A stretch of 64,000 bases of DNA. Origin: Arthrobacter sp042667405 (GTDB taxonomy: Bacteria > Actinomycetota > Actinomycetes > Actinomycetales > Micrococcaceae). How positions within the stretch are numbered: position 1 is the first letter of the stretch; every line of letters begins with the position of its first letter. Of this stretch, positions 1 to 7,898 are shown piece after piece. The position numbers and the translations under genes are program-made. The stretch spans positions 51,584 to 115,583 of the forward strand of contig NZ_JBHVAL010000016.1 of assembly GCF_042667405.1 (NCBI RefSeq), given 5' to 3'. The notes below the pieces were generated by a model that was not told the DNA's origin, searched no databases, and saw only the letters and a list, made by a program, of their open reading frames with translations.

Positions 1-227
1 AGGGCACCCTCTACGCCGTCCTGGACGTGACAACACCGTGGATCCTGCCGCGGGACTCCGCCTTCTACTCCCACCCCAATGTGCTGCTGACACCGCATAT
101 CGCCGGTTCGTTGGGAACCGAACTTGAAAGAATGGCGGCGAGCACCATTGAAGAGGCCCTGAGAATTGCCCGCGGCAAGCCACTGCTGCATGCCCTGCAC
201 GCCAAGGATCTGGCCTTCACGGCGTGA
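1..227 (+). CDS. D-2-hydroxyacid dehydrogenase, C-terminal fragment (cut by window edge)
   Basis: The reading frame is open from base 3 and enters from the left edge, so the start lies outside the window. The visible 74 residues match the end of the NAD-binding domain of the D-isomer 2-hydroxyacid dehydrogenase family: an Ala-Val-Leu-Asp-Val strand, then a Pro-rich stretch and the segment NVLLTPHIAGS, which carries the family's catalytic His region, followed by the usual C-terminal helix. The family reduces 2-oxoacids or oxidises 2-hydroxyacids with NAD(P)H. The substrate cannot be read from this fragment. The gene ends 137 bases before the next gene on the same strand. Confidence 0.8.
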   Translation, partial: GTLYAVLDVTTPWILPRDSAFYSHPNVLLTPHIAGSLGTELERMAASTIEEALRIARGKPLLHALHAKDLAFTA

Positions 228-364
228 CTCCGGAGACGGCGTCGGGCACAGGCCAGGGGCTGCGCTATATCCGCAAGTCCACTAGGGTCGATTGAAGCGG
301 GTCAACCCGCCACCACACCGTCGACGAGCCGGTTCCGGCCGTGCCGTCGGAAAGGAACGCCGCT

Positions 365-976
365 ATGGACACTTTCAAAATCGGTTACTTCGTTGGAAGC
401 CTTGCCAGCAATTCGATCAACCGGACACTCTCCAAAGCGCTGATCAGCGTGGCACCACCCGAACTCGAGTTCCATGAGATCGAAATCAAGGACCTCCCCC
501 TCTACAGCTCCGATTACGACGCCGAATTCCCGCCCGCGGGCAAGGCATTGAAGGACGCGATCGCAGCCTCGGACGGCATTCTGTTTGTCTCCCCGGAATA
601 CAACCGCTCCATCCCCGGGGCCCTCAAGAACGCGATCGACTGGGGTTCCCGCCCCTGGGGCACCAACTCCTTCGCCCGCAAGCCCACCGGCATCATCGGC
701 GCTTCGCCGGGCGGCATCGGCACGGCGGTGATGCAATCCTCCATGCGCAGCGTCCTGAGCTTCCTTGACGCGCCGCAGCTGAACGCGCCTGAGGCGTACA
801 TCCGCTTTGTCGCAGATGCTTACGACGCCGACGGTTCGGTCCGGGATGAAGGTACCGCTGCGCTGTTGCGCCACTACATGGCGGAATACAGTGCGTTCGT
901 GCAGCGTGTCTTGGCGGCCAACGCTCCGGGCCACATTGGCGACCAGGAGCCGGATGCGGACAAGCTGAGCCGCTAG
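365..976 (+). CDS. NADPH-dependent FMN reductase family protein
   Basis: A 203-residue flavodoxin-fold protein. An FMN-phosphate loop is visible near residues 11-19 (GSLASNSIN), the family motif SPEYN lies at residues 76-80 followed by PGALKNAIDW, and a Gly-rich loop GASPGGIGT sits near 112-120. These are hallmarks of the NAD(P)H:FMN/quinone reductase (chromate reductase-like) family, which is cytosolic and reduces flavin or quinones by two electrons. ATG at 365 was preferred to the in-frame ATG at 341 because a GAAAGGAA ribosome binding site precedes it at a good distance and it begins directly with the first beta strand. The physiological substrate is unknown. Confidence 0.88.
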   Translation: MDTFKIGYFVGSLASNSINRTLSKALISVAPPELEFHEIEIKDLPLYSSDYDAEFPPAGKALKDAIAASDGILFVSPEYNRSIPGALKNAIDWGSRPWGTNSFARKPTGIIGASPGGIGTAVMQSSMRSVLSFLDAPQLNAPEAYIRFVADAYDADGSVRDEGTAALLRHYMAEYSAFVQRVLAANAPGHIGDQEPDADKLSR

Positions 977-1041
977 GCCGGGCACGGGTGCCGCTTTTTG
1001 GCGAAGGCGGCACCCCCGGAACATCCATTGCACCAATTTAG

Positions 1042-1053
1042 TCAGTATGCTTA
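1042..1053. promoter_or_regulatory. TNAG-N4-CTTA palindromic motif, copy 1
   Basis: TCAG-TATG-CTTA lies 46 bases before the start of the secreted Pro/Thr-rich protein. Similar TAAG-N4-CTTA sites occur in three other upstream regions in this window (2493, 6809, 61543). It could be an operator or a promoter element. The function is inferred only from recurrence. Confidence 0.3.
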
Positions 1054-1098
1054 CGAGTATGAGGATTCGCGAACACGCCCCCTACTCAGGAGATACCG

Positions 1099-1506
1099 AT
1101 GCTTCGTAAATTAGCCACGACCACCCTGGCACTGACCCTTTTCACCGGATTCATGGCCTCCACCGCCGTCGCAGCCAACGCCACGACCCCAACGGCCGTC
1201 CAGACGCAGGGCCGCGTCGGCGCCACCACGGCGACGCCGACGCCGGAACCCAGCAACCCATCCGGCCCCTCAACGCAGAAGCCCACCAACCCCGCCCCCT
1301 CCTCGGGAGCCCCAAGCACCCCCAACCCGGCCGGCAGCGGACCCGCCAACCCGGGAACAGGAGAATCCGATCCGCAGGAGCAGAACCGGACCAGCGCCGT
1401 CCCCTGGGTCCTGGCGGGCGTCGCAGCCGCGATCATCCTCGCGCTGATCATCTGGACCCTGCGGAACCGCCGCGGCCGCGACAAGGGAATCAACGACGAA
1501 CGCTAG
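1099..1506 (+). CDS. Small secreted/membrane-anchored Pro-Thr-Ser-rich protein
   Basis: 135 residues with a clear export layout: a basic N-terminus and hydrophobic signal peptide to about residue 26 (ending STAVAA), then about 70 residues of low-complexity Pro/Thr/Ser/Gly, then one transmembrane helix at about 101-120 and a short Arg/Lys-rich cytoplasmic tail. There is no LPxTG sorting signal, so anchoring would be by the C-terminal helix. An AGGAGA ribosome binding site lies 5 bases before the ATG. The architecture suggests a cell-surface stalk-like protein. I do not recognise a named family and make no functional claim. It ends 4 bases into the 3' end of the convergent HAD gene. Confidence 0.7.
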   Translation: MLRKLATTTLALTLFTGFMASTAVAANATTPTAVQTQGRVGATTATPTPEPSNPSGPSTQKPTNPAPSSGAPSTPNPAGSGPANPGTGESDPQEQNRTSAVPWVLAGVAAAIILALIIWTLRNRRGRDKGINDER

Positions 1507-2186
1507 GCCAGCTTCCCGATAAGGCTGGCCTCCAGGTTTTCCAGCAGGTGCCGCGGGTTGTCATAGACTTCCGCGGCACCTGCGTCACGCAATTCGGCTT
1601 CGCTGATTCCCCCGCAGGTGAGGGCAATCACGGGGATTCCAATCGCAGAGCCGGCTTTCACATCCCAGACAGCGTCGCCCACAAAGACCACGTCCTTCGG
1701 CGTGAGCTTGAGCTTCTCAAGGCACGCCTCAAGGATGTCCGGCGCGGGCTTGCTTTCCTTGGCATCGTTGGAGCTGGTCCACGCATCAATGGAGGAACCG
1801 GCGTCGAGCAGCTTTCGGCTGACCTCCAGGTCCCGGTCCTGCGCCGAGGACGCCAGGCCGACGGCCAGTCCGGCTTCGGAGCATGCCGCCAACAGGTCCC
1901 GGGCGGCGTCGAAAGTCCGCAGGGCGGGCCAAAATGTGGAGAAGACTGCGCTGTGCGAGGACTTCAAGGCCTCCTGCAGCTCCTCGGTGGATTCGGGAAC
2001 CAGGCTCTGGATGAGCCGGTCGCCGCCCATTCCCACGCAGCGGTGGATTGCCGACATTTCGACGTCGTACCCCTCGCGCCGGAAAGCCTGCCACCACGCC
2101 ATGGCGTGGAAATAGCTCGAATCAATGAGCGTGCCGTCCACGTCGAACAGAACGCCGCGCGTCTTTGCGGTCGATTCACTGCTCAC
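1503..2186 (-). CDS. HAD-superfamily phosphatase (beta-phosphoglucomutase/phosphoglycolate phosphatase-like)
   Basis: 227 residues from a GTG start at 2186. All four HAD motifs are visible: DVDGTL at 15-20 with nucleophile Asp15 and general acid Asp17, a Ser at about 113 in LASSAQ (motif II), Lys146 in KESKPAPD (motif III), and VGDAVWD near 169-175 (motif IV). The alpha-helical C1 cap between motifs I and II places it with PGMB/Gph-type enzymes that hydrolyse or isomerise small sugar phosphates. The exact substrate is not readable. The GTG has a GAAGGTGG ribosome binding site and overlaps the end of the upstream small gene by 11 bases, so the two are probably translationally coupled. Confidence 0.85.
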   Translation of the reverse strand: MSSESTAKTRGVLFDVDGTLIDSSYFHAMAWWQAFRREGYDVEMSAIHRCVGMGGDRLIQSLVPESTEELQEALKSSHSAVFSTFWPALRTFDAARDLLAACSEAGLAVGLASSAQDRDLEVSRKLLDAGSSIDAWTSSNDAKESKPAPDILEACLEKLKLTPKDVVFVGDAVWDVKAGSAIGIPVIALTCGGISEAELRDAGAAEVYDNPRHLLENLEASLIGKLA

Positions 2187-2457
2187 AGCTGACCACCTTC
2201 GATTGCTTGCGTGCACCCTGGTCCGCCAGCGCGGAATCGATCGCGGGTTCTTCCAGCATCAGCACGGCGTACCGTTCTGCGGAGCCGGTTTGAAGGAGGC
2301 CAGTGCCTGCTACTTCACGGATGGCAGCCACCCCTCCCACGGCCTCATCCACCGAAGAGAACCGCTTGGACAGACCCATCAAGGTATCCGTGCCGTCCAC
2401 CATCAAAACCCGGTATCCCCCATCAGGCGTTTCCACCAGTTCCAAGCGCCCGGCCAT
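2176..2457 (-). CDS. Small DUF1508/YegP-like protein
   Basis: 93 residues beginning MAGRLELVETPDGGYRV. The N-terminal 55 residues resemble the DUF1508 fold seen in YegP: a beta strand, a short turn with Gly-Tyr, then a SKRFSSVDEAVGG helix start. The C-terminal part is less conserved and ends in a short polar tail. The ATG at 2457 is set by a strong GAGGAGGT ribosome binding site; upstream in-frame codons have none. The gene precedes the HAD phosphatase in an overlapping two-gene operon and is divergent from the NAD(P)-binding reductase. The function of the family is unknown. Confidence 0.72.
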   Translation of the reverse strand: MAGRLELVETPDGGYRVLMVDGTDTLMGLSKRFSSVDEAVGGVAAIREVAGTGLLQTGSAERYAVLMLEEPAIDSALADQGARKQSKVVSCEQ

Positions 2458-2492
2458 CACTACCTCCTCGTGTTCGATGAAAAACAGCTTAG

Positions 2493-2504
2493 TAAGACTA
2501 CTTA
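2493..2504. promoter_or_regulatory. TAAG-N4-CTTA palindromic motif, copy 2
   Basis: TAAG-ACTA-CTTA in the 114-base divergent region between the DUF1508-like gene and the NAD(P)-binding reductase. It is flanked by further CTTAGTA repeats. It is centrally placed to act on both promoters. Inferred from symmetry and recurrence only. Confidence 0.35.
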
Positions 2505-2571
2505 GTATAGTCCCCTGGAAATAATCCGTAACGCGGGAAATAGGCGTCTGCAACTTCTTGTTGGCGTGACT

Positions 2572-3216
2572 ATGACAACAATCGGAATTATCGGTGCAGG
2601 ACACATTGGCAGCCAGGTTGCACGCAAGGCAGTGGAACTTGGCTATGACGTCGTGATCAGCAACTCACGAGGTCCGGAAACGCTCAGTGGGCTCGTAGCG
2701 GAACTAGGCCCGCGCGCCCGCGCCGCGACGGCAGCCGAGGCAGCAGCGGCAGGCGATTTCGCCGTCGTAACAGTTCCCCTCAAGAACTACCGTGATATCC
2801 CGGCGGAACCGCTCGAAGGCAAAGTCGTCATCGACACCAACAACTATTACTGGGAACGTGACGGCCGCATTCCCGAGCTCGACAACGGCGAGGCCACAAC
2901 GTCCGGACTGCTCCAGAAGCACCTCCCCACGTCCAAGGTGGCCAAGGGCTTCAACCACATCTTCGCCAAGGACATCACCACGGACGGCACCCCGGCCGGG
3001 ACCGACAACCGGCGCGCACTTGCCACCGCGAGCGACTTCCCGGAGGCGTCCGAGCTCGTCACCAGGCTTTACGACGAATTCGGCTTCGACACCGTCAACA
3101 TCGGCCCACTGGAAGACAGCTGGCGCGTAGAGCGCGACCGCCCGGCCTACGTCATCCGGCAGAACGCCGACGAACTTCGGGGGAACCTCCCCAAGGCGAC
3201 CCGGACCGTCCAGTAA
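2572..3216 (+). CDS. NADPH-dependent F420 reductase-like / NAD(P)-binding oxidoreductase
   Basis: 214 residues. An N-terminal Rossmann motif GIIGAGHIGS within the first 15 residues is followed by the conserved VVISNSRGPETL segment that contacts the NADP 2'-phosphate. The layout matches the short NADP-binding proteins grouped with F420:NADPH oxidoreductase (Pfam F420_oxidored). Some members reduce F420, others act on metals or small carbonyls; nothing here settles which. ATG 2572 was chosen; an in-frame GTG six bases upstream is the alternative, and neither has a strong ribosome binding site. The gene is alone on the strand and followed by a hairpin. Confidence 0.8.
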   Translation: MTTIGIIGAGHIGSQVARKAVELGYDVVISNSRGPETLSGLVAELGPRARAATAAEAAAAGDFAVVTVPLKNYRDIPAEPLEGKVVIDTNNYYWERDGRIPELDNGEATTSGLLQKHLPTSKVAKGFNHIFAKDITTDGTPAGTDNRRALATASDFPEASELVTRLYDEFGFDTVNIGPLEDSWRVERDRPAYVIRQNADELRGNLPKATRTVQ

Positions 3217-3223
3217 CGCACGA

Positions 3224-3254
3224 CGGCGGGCAGGCGGCTTACGCTTGCCCGCCG
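3224..3254 (+). terminator. Hairpin after the NAD(P)-binding reductase
   Basis: Arms CGGCGGGCA and TGCCCGCCG pair perfectly over 9 bp around a 13-base loop, 8 bases after the stop codon. There is no strong T-run, so termination efficiency is uncertain. Confidence 0.5.
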
Positions 3255-3336
3255 CGCCAGTGCCGCTAGCCCAAGCATTTCTTACTTCAAAAAACAGTTT
3301 CAGTAAGCAATGGCAATGCATGGCTACCCTCGTGCC

Positions 3337-4914
3337 ATGGAAAAAACACAGTTTGATGTCGTCATTGTCGGCGGTGGCCACAACGGCCTGACAGCCGCGG
3401 CCTACCTCGCCCGCGCCGGCAAGAGCGTCGCAGTCCTGGAGCGGGAGGACCACTTCGGCGGGGCAGCTGTTTCCGCCGCCGCCTTTAATGGCGTGGATGC
3501 CCGCCTGTCCCGCTACTCCTACCTGGTCAGCCTGTTTCCGCAGCGGATCATCGGCGAACTGGGGCTCAAGATCGACCTCGCCCGCAGGCGCTACTCGTCC
3601 TACACACCAAACCCGGCAGACCCCGGAACCGGGCTGCTGATCGACGGCGGCGACCCGGTGGCAAGCCGCGCCTCCTTTGCCCGCGTCGCCGATGACGCGG
3701 CATCGGACTTCGATGCCCTCGAAGGCCTGTACGCCGAGACCGGAAAACTGGCCCAAGCCCTCTTTCCCACGGTCTGCGATCCCCTCCCCACCCGCTCTGA
3801 GGCCCGGGAACTCGTCGGCGATGACGGGCTGTGGGACGCCTACATCGAAAACCCCCTGGGCCAGGCCATCTCCGAGCGACTGAACCACCCGCTGGTCAAG
3901 GGCCTGGTGGCAACCGATGCGCTGATCGGAACCTTCACGTCCCTGGATGACCCATCGCTCGACGCCAACCGCTGCTTCCTCTACCACGTGATTGGCAACG
4001 GAACCGGCGACTGGGATATCCCCTTGGGCGGCATGGGCTCGGTCACCAGGGAGCTTGAGCGGGTGGCCCGCGAGGCCGGCGCCACCCTGCTGTCCGGGGC
4101 AACGGTCACCGCAATATCCGACGACGGTATGGTCCAGTTCCAGCGCGGCGGCGTATCGCACGCCTTCGACGCCGAGCGTGTCCTGTCCAATGTGTCCCCG
4201 TGGGTTTTGCAAGGCCTGTTGGGTGAACCTCTTGATGCCGTAGCCGCTCCGGAAGGCGCACAGATCAAGGTCAACCTGCTCCTGCGCCGCCTGCCGAAGC
4301 TCCGCGACGAGTCGGTGGCCCCGGAAGCGGCTTTCGGGGGCACCTTCCATATCAACGAGGACTATGGACAGTTGGAAGATGCCTACCAGTCAGCGCTGAA
4401 GGGTGCCATCCCGGACCCGCTGCCCTGCGAGATCTACTGCCACTCCCTTACCGATCCCAGCATCCTCTCCGACGAGCTCGTCCAGGCGGGCGCGCAGACG
4501 CTGACCATTTTCGGGCTGCACACTCCCCACCGGCTGGTCACGGAGGAAAACAATGAGCAGTTGCGGGGTGAACTGCTCGCAGCAGTCCTGGCCTCGCTGA
4601 ACTCCGTCCTGGCCGAACCCATTGAGGATCTGCTGCTGACCGATGCCGACGGAAATCCCTGCGTTGAGGCCAAAACGACCCTGGACCTGGAACACGCACT
4701 GAACATGTCCGGTGGGAACATCTTCCACGGGAGCCTGCAGTGGCCCTTCCTGGAAGACGACGAACCACGCACTTCGCCGGCCGAACGGTGGGGAGTGGCC
4801 ACAGGGCACCCCAGGGTCTTCCTGTGTGGCGCAGGCGCTCGTCGTGGCGGAGGCGTAAGCGGGCTCGGTGGACACAATGCTGCGATGGCCGTCCTGGAGG
4901 ACCTGGCAGCCTGA
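3337..4914 (+). CDS. Phytoene-desaturase-related FAD-dependent oxidoreductase (COG1233)
   Basis: About 525 residues. The N-terminus carries the FAD dinucleotide fold VVIVGGGHNGL, followed by the second-strand acidic VLERED that binds ribose. The C-terminus has the family closing motif LCGAGARRGGGVSGLGGHNAA that contacts the flavin. This matches the carotenoid desaturase/retinol saturase-related amine-oxidase fold. The absence of carotenoid genes nearby argues against a fixed role in carotenoid synthesis. ATG 3337 places the Rossmann fold at residue 6; an in-frame ATG at 3310 would add 9 residues, and neither has a good ribosome binding site. A strong hairpin follows. Confidence 0.83.
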   Translation: MEKTQFDVVIVGGGHNGLTAAAYLARAGKSVAVLEREDHFGGAAVSAAAFNGVDARLSRYSYLVSLFPQRIIGELGLKIDLARRRYSSYTPNPADPGTGLLIDGGDPVASRASFARVADDAASDFDALEGLYAETGKLAQALFPTVCDPLPTRSEARELVGDDGLWDAYIENPLGQAISERLNHPLVKGLVATDALIGTFTSLDDPSLDANRCFLYHVIGNGTGDWDIPLGGMGSVTRELERVAREAGATLLSGATVTAISDDGMVQFQRGGVSHAFDAERVLSNVSPWVLQGLLGEPLDAVAAPEGAQIKVNLLLRRLPKLRDESVAPEAAFGGTFHINEDYGQLEDAYQSALKGAIPDPLPCEIYCHSLTDPSILSDELVQAGAQTLTIFGLHTPHRLVTEENNEQLRGELLAAVLASLNSVLAEPIEDLLLTDADGNPCVEAKTTLDLEHALNMSGGNIFHGSLQWPFLEDDEPRTSPAERWGVATGHPRVFLCGAGARRGGGVSGLGGHNAAMAVLEDLAA

Positions 4915-4954
4915 ACCGTGTCACGAATTGGGTAGCTGACGCACTTTAAGAGTG

Positions 4955-5000
4955 GCTGCCTCCCCGGAAGCCCAGCGCATGGGGCAACCGGGGAGGCAGC
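4955..5000 (+). terminator. Strong hairpin between the FAD oxidoreductase and the VOC gene
   Basis: Perfect 13-bp arms GCTGCCTCCCCGG / CCGGGGAGGCAGC around a 20-base loop. It lies 40 bases after one gene and 31 bases before the next start. It probably insulates the two units. Confidence 0.6.
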
Positions 5001-5030
5001 TGTGCCCATCAGTCCTATCCAAGGAGTCGC

Positions 5031-5804
5031 ATGTCCACCAAAATCTCCGCCTGGCCCGCAGCAACGCCCATGTGGGTTGATCTCGGAGTGGAAGATCCCG
5101 AAGCCGCGAAGGCCTTCTATTCCGGGCTTTTCGGCTGGGAGTACCTCTCCGGCGGCGAGGATTCAGGCGGCTACCTCCTGGCGACCCTGGACGGACGCGC
5201 GGTAGCCGGAATCGGACCGAAGCAGGACCCGGCGGCTCCCACCGTTTGGACCACTTACTTGGCCTCGGACGACGTCGATGTCACGGCGAAGAAGGTGGTT
5301 GCGTCCGGCGGCCAGGTGATCGCGCCACCCTTCGACGTCATGGATTCGGGTCGGATGGCGCTGGCCATGGACAGCATCGGAGCCGTGTTCGGCATCTGGC
5401 AAGCGGGGAACCACATCGGCGCTGAACGCGTCAACGAGCACGGCACCCTCTGCTGGAACGAGCTTCATACCCGGGACGACGTCGCAGCCCGGTCCTTCTA
5501 CACGGATGTCTTCGATGTCAGCTTCCAGGACATCGACCAGGACGGGGAGGTATACGCCACCCTCCGCAGGCCACTGGACGGCAGGGAAGTGGGCGGCGTC
5601 CTCCACGACACCGAGGCAGCAACGGGCCATTGGATGACATGGTTTGCCAGCGACAACGTCCACCGCACTGCGTTGAGGGCAGTGGAACTTGGCGCCACCC
5701 TGGTCCAGCCTGTCGCCGAAAGCCCTTTGGGCCGCACAGCCATCGTGCGGGCTCCCCAAGGTGAAACCTTCGGGATCATCGACGCGCCCCGCACCAGCGG
5801 CTAG
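5031..5804 (+). CDS. Two-domain VOC (glyoxalase/bleomycin-resistance fold) protein
   Basis: 257 residues made of two tandem VOC domains, about residues 1-125 and 130-257. Each begins with a Trp/Leu-rich strand followed by the AKAFYSGLFGW or ARSFYTDVFD helix typical of this family. Such proteins bind a divalent metal and act on small metabolites or bind drugs; many actinobacterial 260-residue forms are annotated only as VOC or hydroxylase-like proteins. The ATG at 5031 has an AAGGAG ribosome binding site 6 bases upstream. The gene converges on the PaaX-type regulator with a 9-base gap. Confidence 0.87.
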   Translation: MSTKISAWPAATPMWVDLGVEDPEAAKAFYSGLFGWEYLSGGEDSGGYLLATLDGRAVAGIGPKQDPAAPTVWTTYLASDDVDVTAKKVVASGGQVIAPPFDVMDSGRMALAMDSIGAVFGIWQAGNHIGAERVNEHGTLCWNELHTRDDVAARSFYTDVFDVSFQDIDQDGEVYATLRRPLDGREVGGVLHDTEAATGHWMTWFASDNVHRTALRAVELGATLVQPVAESPLGRTAIVRAPQGETFGIIDAPRTSG

Positions 5805-5813
5805 GCGGCTGGG

Positions 5814-6698
5814 CTAGGCGACGGCCGGATCCAGTGCCTCGGCGATGACCTCGTGCGCATGCGCTGCGGCCAGGGGTGCAGCCAAGCGGTGAACGGACTG
5901 GAAAGTCCGGCGGACCGCAGGGCCATGCCATTCCGGGGGCAGGTAATCCGTGGGAAGGTTCGGGTCCCGGTACGGAAACTTGCGCCACATGGTGAGCATG
6001 GGGATGTAGTACCGGAAAGCGTCACGCCGCAAGTCCTCCGTGGACTCAGCCAAGGCGACGTCGGGATCATCACCCACCCGTTCGATCCACTGCTGCTCTG
6101 CCCCTGAGTACACCTCAAGGAACTCGGTGAACTGCTCATCGAGTTCCTTGAGGTCCCACCATTCGGAGATCTTCGGGCGCATAGGGCCGTCGAAGACGTA
6201 GTCGCTCCTGAACAGGTCCACGTATTCGATCAGTCCGTCCGCTGTAAGGCGTTCGCGCGCCTGATCCAGTTTGTGGGCGGGCGCGATCCACACACCGTTG
6301 GCCACGGAGCCGAACCCCAGGCCGGACAATGCGGACCGCAGCTGGTGCCTGCGGTTGCGCAGCGATTCCGGCACCGAGAACACTGCCAGCACCCAGGTGT
6401 CCACGGGGGCGGGCTGTTCGGGGGCGAAGATCCGCCGGTCGCCTTCACGGAACACATCGCTGATGGATTCTGAGATCTTGTACTTGGCGATGCCGCCCTC
6501 ACGCACGCTTTTGAGCACGCCTTTGGCCTTGAGCCTGGAAACGGAAGACCGCACGCCCGGGGCGTCATAGCCCAAGGAACCCAGCATGGAGATCAGTGCC
6601 GAGACCGGCAACGCATCGCCCGCATTCCGCCCGTAGAGGCCAAAGATCGTGACGAGGAGTTGCTGGTGGCGCACCGGGGGTGCCGGGACGGCGAACAT
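5814..6698 (-). CDS. PaaX-family transcriptional regulator
   Basis: 294 residues, close to the family length of about 300. The N-terminal winged helix (about 10-85; ALPVSALISMLGSLGYDAPGVRSSVSRLKAKG) matches the PaaX N-domain. The central domain with WVLAVFSVPES and the C-terminal domain with DPxLPxDYLPPEWxGP are also diagnostic. Family members repress aromatic CoA pathways such as phenylacetyl-CoA degradation, but no paa genes are visible here, so the regulon may be distant. ATG 6698 was chosen for an AGGA site 8 bases upstream; ATGs at 6707 and 6713 are alternatives. It is divergent from the 177-residue membrane protein. Confidence 0.88.
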   Translation of the reverse strand: MFAVPAPPVRHQQLLVTIFGLYGRNAGDALPVSALISMLGSLGYDAPGVRSSVSRLKAKGVLKSVREGGIAKYKISESISDVFREGDRRIFAPEQPAPVDTWVLAVFSVPESLRNRRHQLRSALSGLGFGSVANGVWIAPAHKLDQARERLTADGLIEYVDLFRSDYVFDGPMRPKISEWWDLKELDEQFTEFLEVYSGAEQQWIERVGDDPDVALAESTEDLRRDAFRYYIPMLTMWRKFPYRDPNLPTDYLPPEWHGPAVRRTFQSVHRLAAPLAAAHAHEVIAEALDPAVA

Positions 6699-6808
6699 CG
6701 AAAACATCCTCATTTCCGCGCCACTGTTCAGGCGCCAGTCCCCTTCATCATAGGTGTGGGCGCTGCGCTGCTCCCTCAAGGAACTGCAGCGAGCTGGCAC
6801 CGTCATAC

Positions 6809-6820
6809 TAAGGATGCTTA
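6809..6820. promoter_or_regulatory. TAAG-N4-CTTA palindromic motif, copy 3
   Basis: TAAG-GATG-CTTA sits between the divergent PaaX-type regulator and the 177-residue membrane protein, 82 bases before the latter's start. It shares AAGGATGCTTA with the site at 61543 upstream of the GH13 gene. Confidence 0.35.
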
Positions 6821-6901
6821 CTATGGAGGCACGCTTGAACTCCGCGTCAGGATCAAGAAGCCACACCCAGTACTTTCCGCATCAACGATAGGAAGCACAT
6901 C

Positions 6902-7435
6902 ATGGCAGGAAATCTTGTAGCCCGTTCCATTCACGACCTTACCGCTGCGGCTTGGTTTGGTGGCTCATTGATGGGGGCCATTGGGCTTAACGGTGCCGCG
7001 GCTGAAGCCAAGGACCCCACCGAGCGCACCCGCTTGTCCAGCAAGGGCTGGGGCAGGTGGGCTCCGATCCAGACAGCAGCATTCGCAGGCCACCTTGCCT
7101 CCGACCTCGCTATTGCCTGGGAGAACAAGGGCCGCATCGCCAAGCAGGACAGCGTCGCCGCCAACACGGTCTACAAGACCGCGGTCACCCTGGCCGGCGC
7201 GGCTGTGACCCTGTACGCGGGCATTGTGGGCAAGAAGGTGGACCAGCTCTCCGGCGAAGGTGCCGAAGGAGCCACTGAACCACGGCCGGGCGCTTCGGAT
7301 GAGTTGAAGTCGGCCCAAAACCAGCTGAAAGCCCTTCAGTGGGCTATCCCCGCTTTCGCTGCCTGGGTCATCATCCTCGGTGCCAAGCACGGCGAGATGC
7401 AGCGTCCTAAGAACATCCTGAAGGGCCTGCGCTAA
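6902..7435 (+). CDS. Conserved hypothetical membrane protein, 177 aa
   Basis: The translation has hydrophobic segments near residues 14-32 (AAAWFGGSLMGAIGL), 92-112 (AVTLAGAAVTLYAGIVG) and 143-161 (AIPAFAAWVIILGA), giving about three membrane passes joined by charged loops. An AGGAAG ribosome binding site precedes the ATG. I do not recognise a named domain. The upstream TAAG-N4-CTTA site and solitary position suggest its own promoter. It ends 12 bases before a long palindrome that lies between it and the convergent thioesterase gene. Confidence 0.72.
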   Translation: MAGNLVARSIHDLTAAAWFGGSLMGAIGLNGAAAEAKDPTERTRLSSKGWGRWAPIQTAAFAGHLASDLAIAWENKGRIAKQDSVAANTVYKTAVTLAGAAVTLYAGIVGKKVDQLSGEGAEGATEPRPGASDELKSAQNQLKALQWAIPAFAAWVIILGAKHGEMQRPKNILKGLR

Positions 7436-7447
7436 GCAAACCTCCGC

Positions 7448-7504
7448 CGAGTTGGCACTTAATGACAATCGCGGAGTCCCGGACTGTCATTAAGTGCCAA
7501 CTCG
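7448..7504. repeat. Palindromic element, family B copy 1 (also hairpin between convergent genes)
   Basis: Perfect 20-bp arms (CGAGTTGGCACTTAATGACA and its complement) around a 17-base loop. The element separates two convergent genes. The TAA stop of the minus-strand thioesterase is read from the right arm (7490-7492). The element at 63953 starts with nearly the same arm sequence, so this is a repeated family. It could serve as a bidirectional terminator. Confidence 0.75.
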
Positions 7505-7891
7505 CGGGCAGGAAACAGCCCTGACCAGATGTTCCGGCCAGGGCTGTGCTGTGGTGGTGCCGTTAGGGACGTGGACGGTAGTGACCGTTCCGTACGCGGC
7601 GACGTCGCCGGCGTCGGACTTTACTTCGAAAGCCATCGTCAGCGAGGTCCGGCCAAGCGCCTGGATCTTCACCGTGGCGGTGATGCGCTGGCCGAACCAG
7701 AGCTTCGCTTTGTAGTTGATGACCTGCTGCACCCGCGGTGCGCTGGGGAAATAGTCCGGCAGTTCGAGGACGCGGAACAGTTCGGCCTCCGCAGCCTCCA
7801 CCCAGCGCATGATCGCGGAGTTGTGCTGGTGCCCGGAGGCGTCCGTGTCCACCCATTCGACGGTTCGCTCAACGCACGCCTCCGGAAACAT
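7490..7891 (-). CDS. Hotdog-fold acyl-CoA thioesterase (4HBT type)
   Basis: 133 residues. The 4-hydroxybenzoyl-CoA thioesterase-type active-site region WVDTDASGHQHNSAIMRWVEAAE lies near residues 12-34, with the Asp/His pair expected for hotdog thioesterases of this group. The ATG at 7891 has an AGGAG site and lies 7 bases after the stop of the MFS gene, making it the last gene of the aromatic-CoA operon. It likely frees an aromatic or ring-modified acid from CoA. Oddly, the last 20 codons are encoded by a hairpin (7515-7547) and by the right arm of palindrome family B, as if the gene now reads through its former terminator. Confidence 0.8.
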   Translation of the reverse strand: MFPEACVERTVEWVDTDASGHQHNSAIMRWVEAAEAELFRVLELPDYFPSAPRVQQVINYKAKLWFGQRITATVKIQALGRTSLTMAFEVKSDAGDVAAYGTVTTVHVPNGTTTAQPWPEHLVRAVSCPRVGT

Positions 7892-7898
7892 GGCTCTC

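Noticed and set aside
2704..4350. A 548-codon open frame on the minus strand across the reductase and COG1233 genes
   Set aside because: It covers two real genes in antisense, is low in complexity (Gly/Arg/Val) and has no ribosome binding site.
3337..4914. Carotenoid phytoene desaturase (crtI)
   Set aside because: The fold matches, but there are no crtE, crtB or other carotenoid genes, and the sequence fits the broader COG1233 group.
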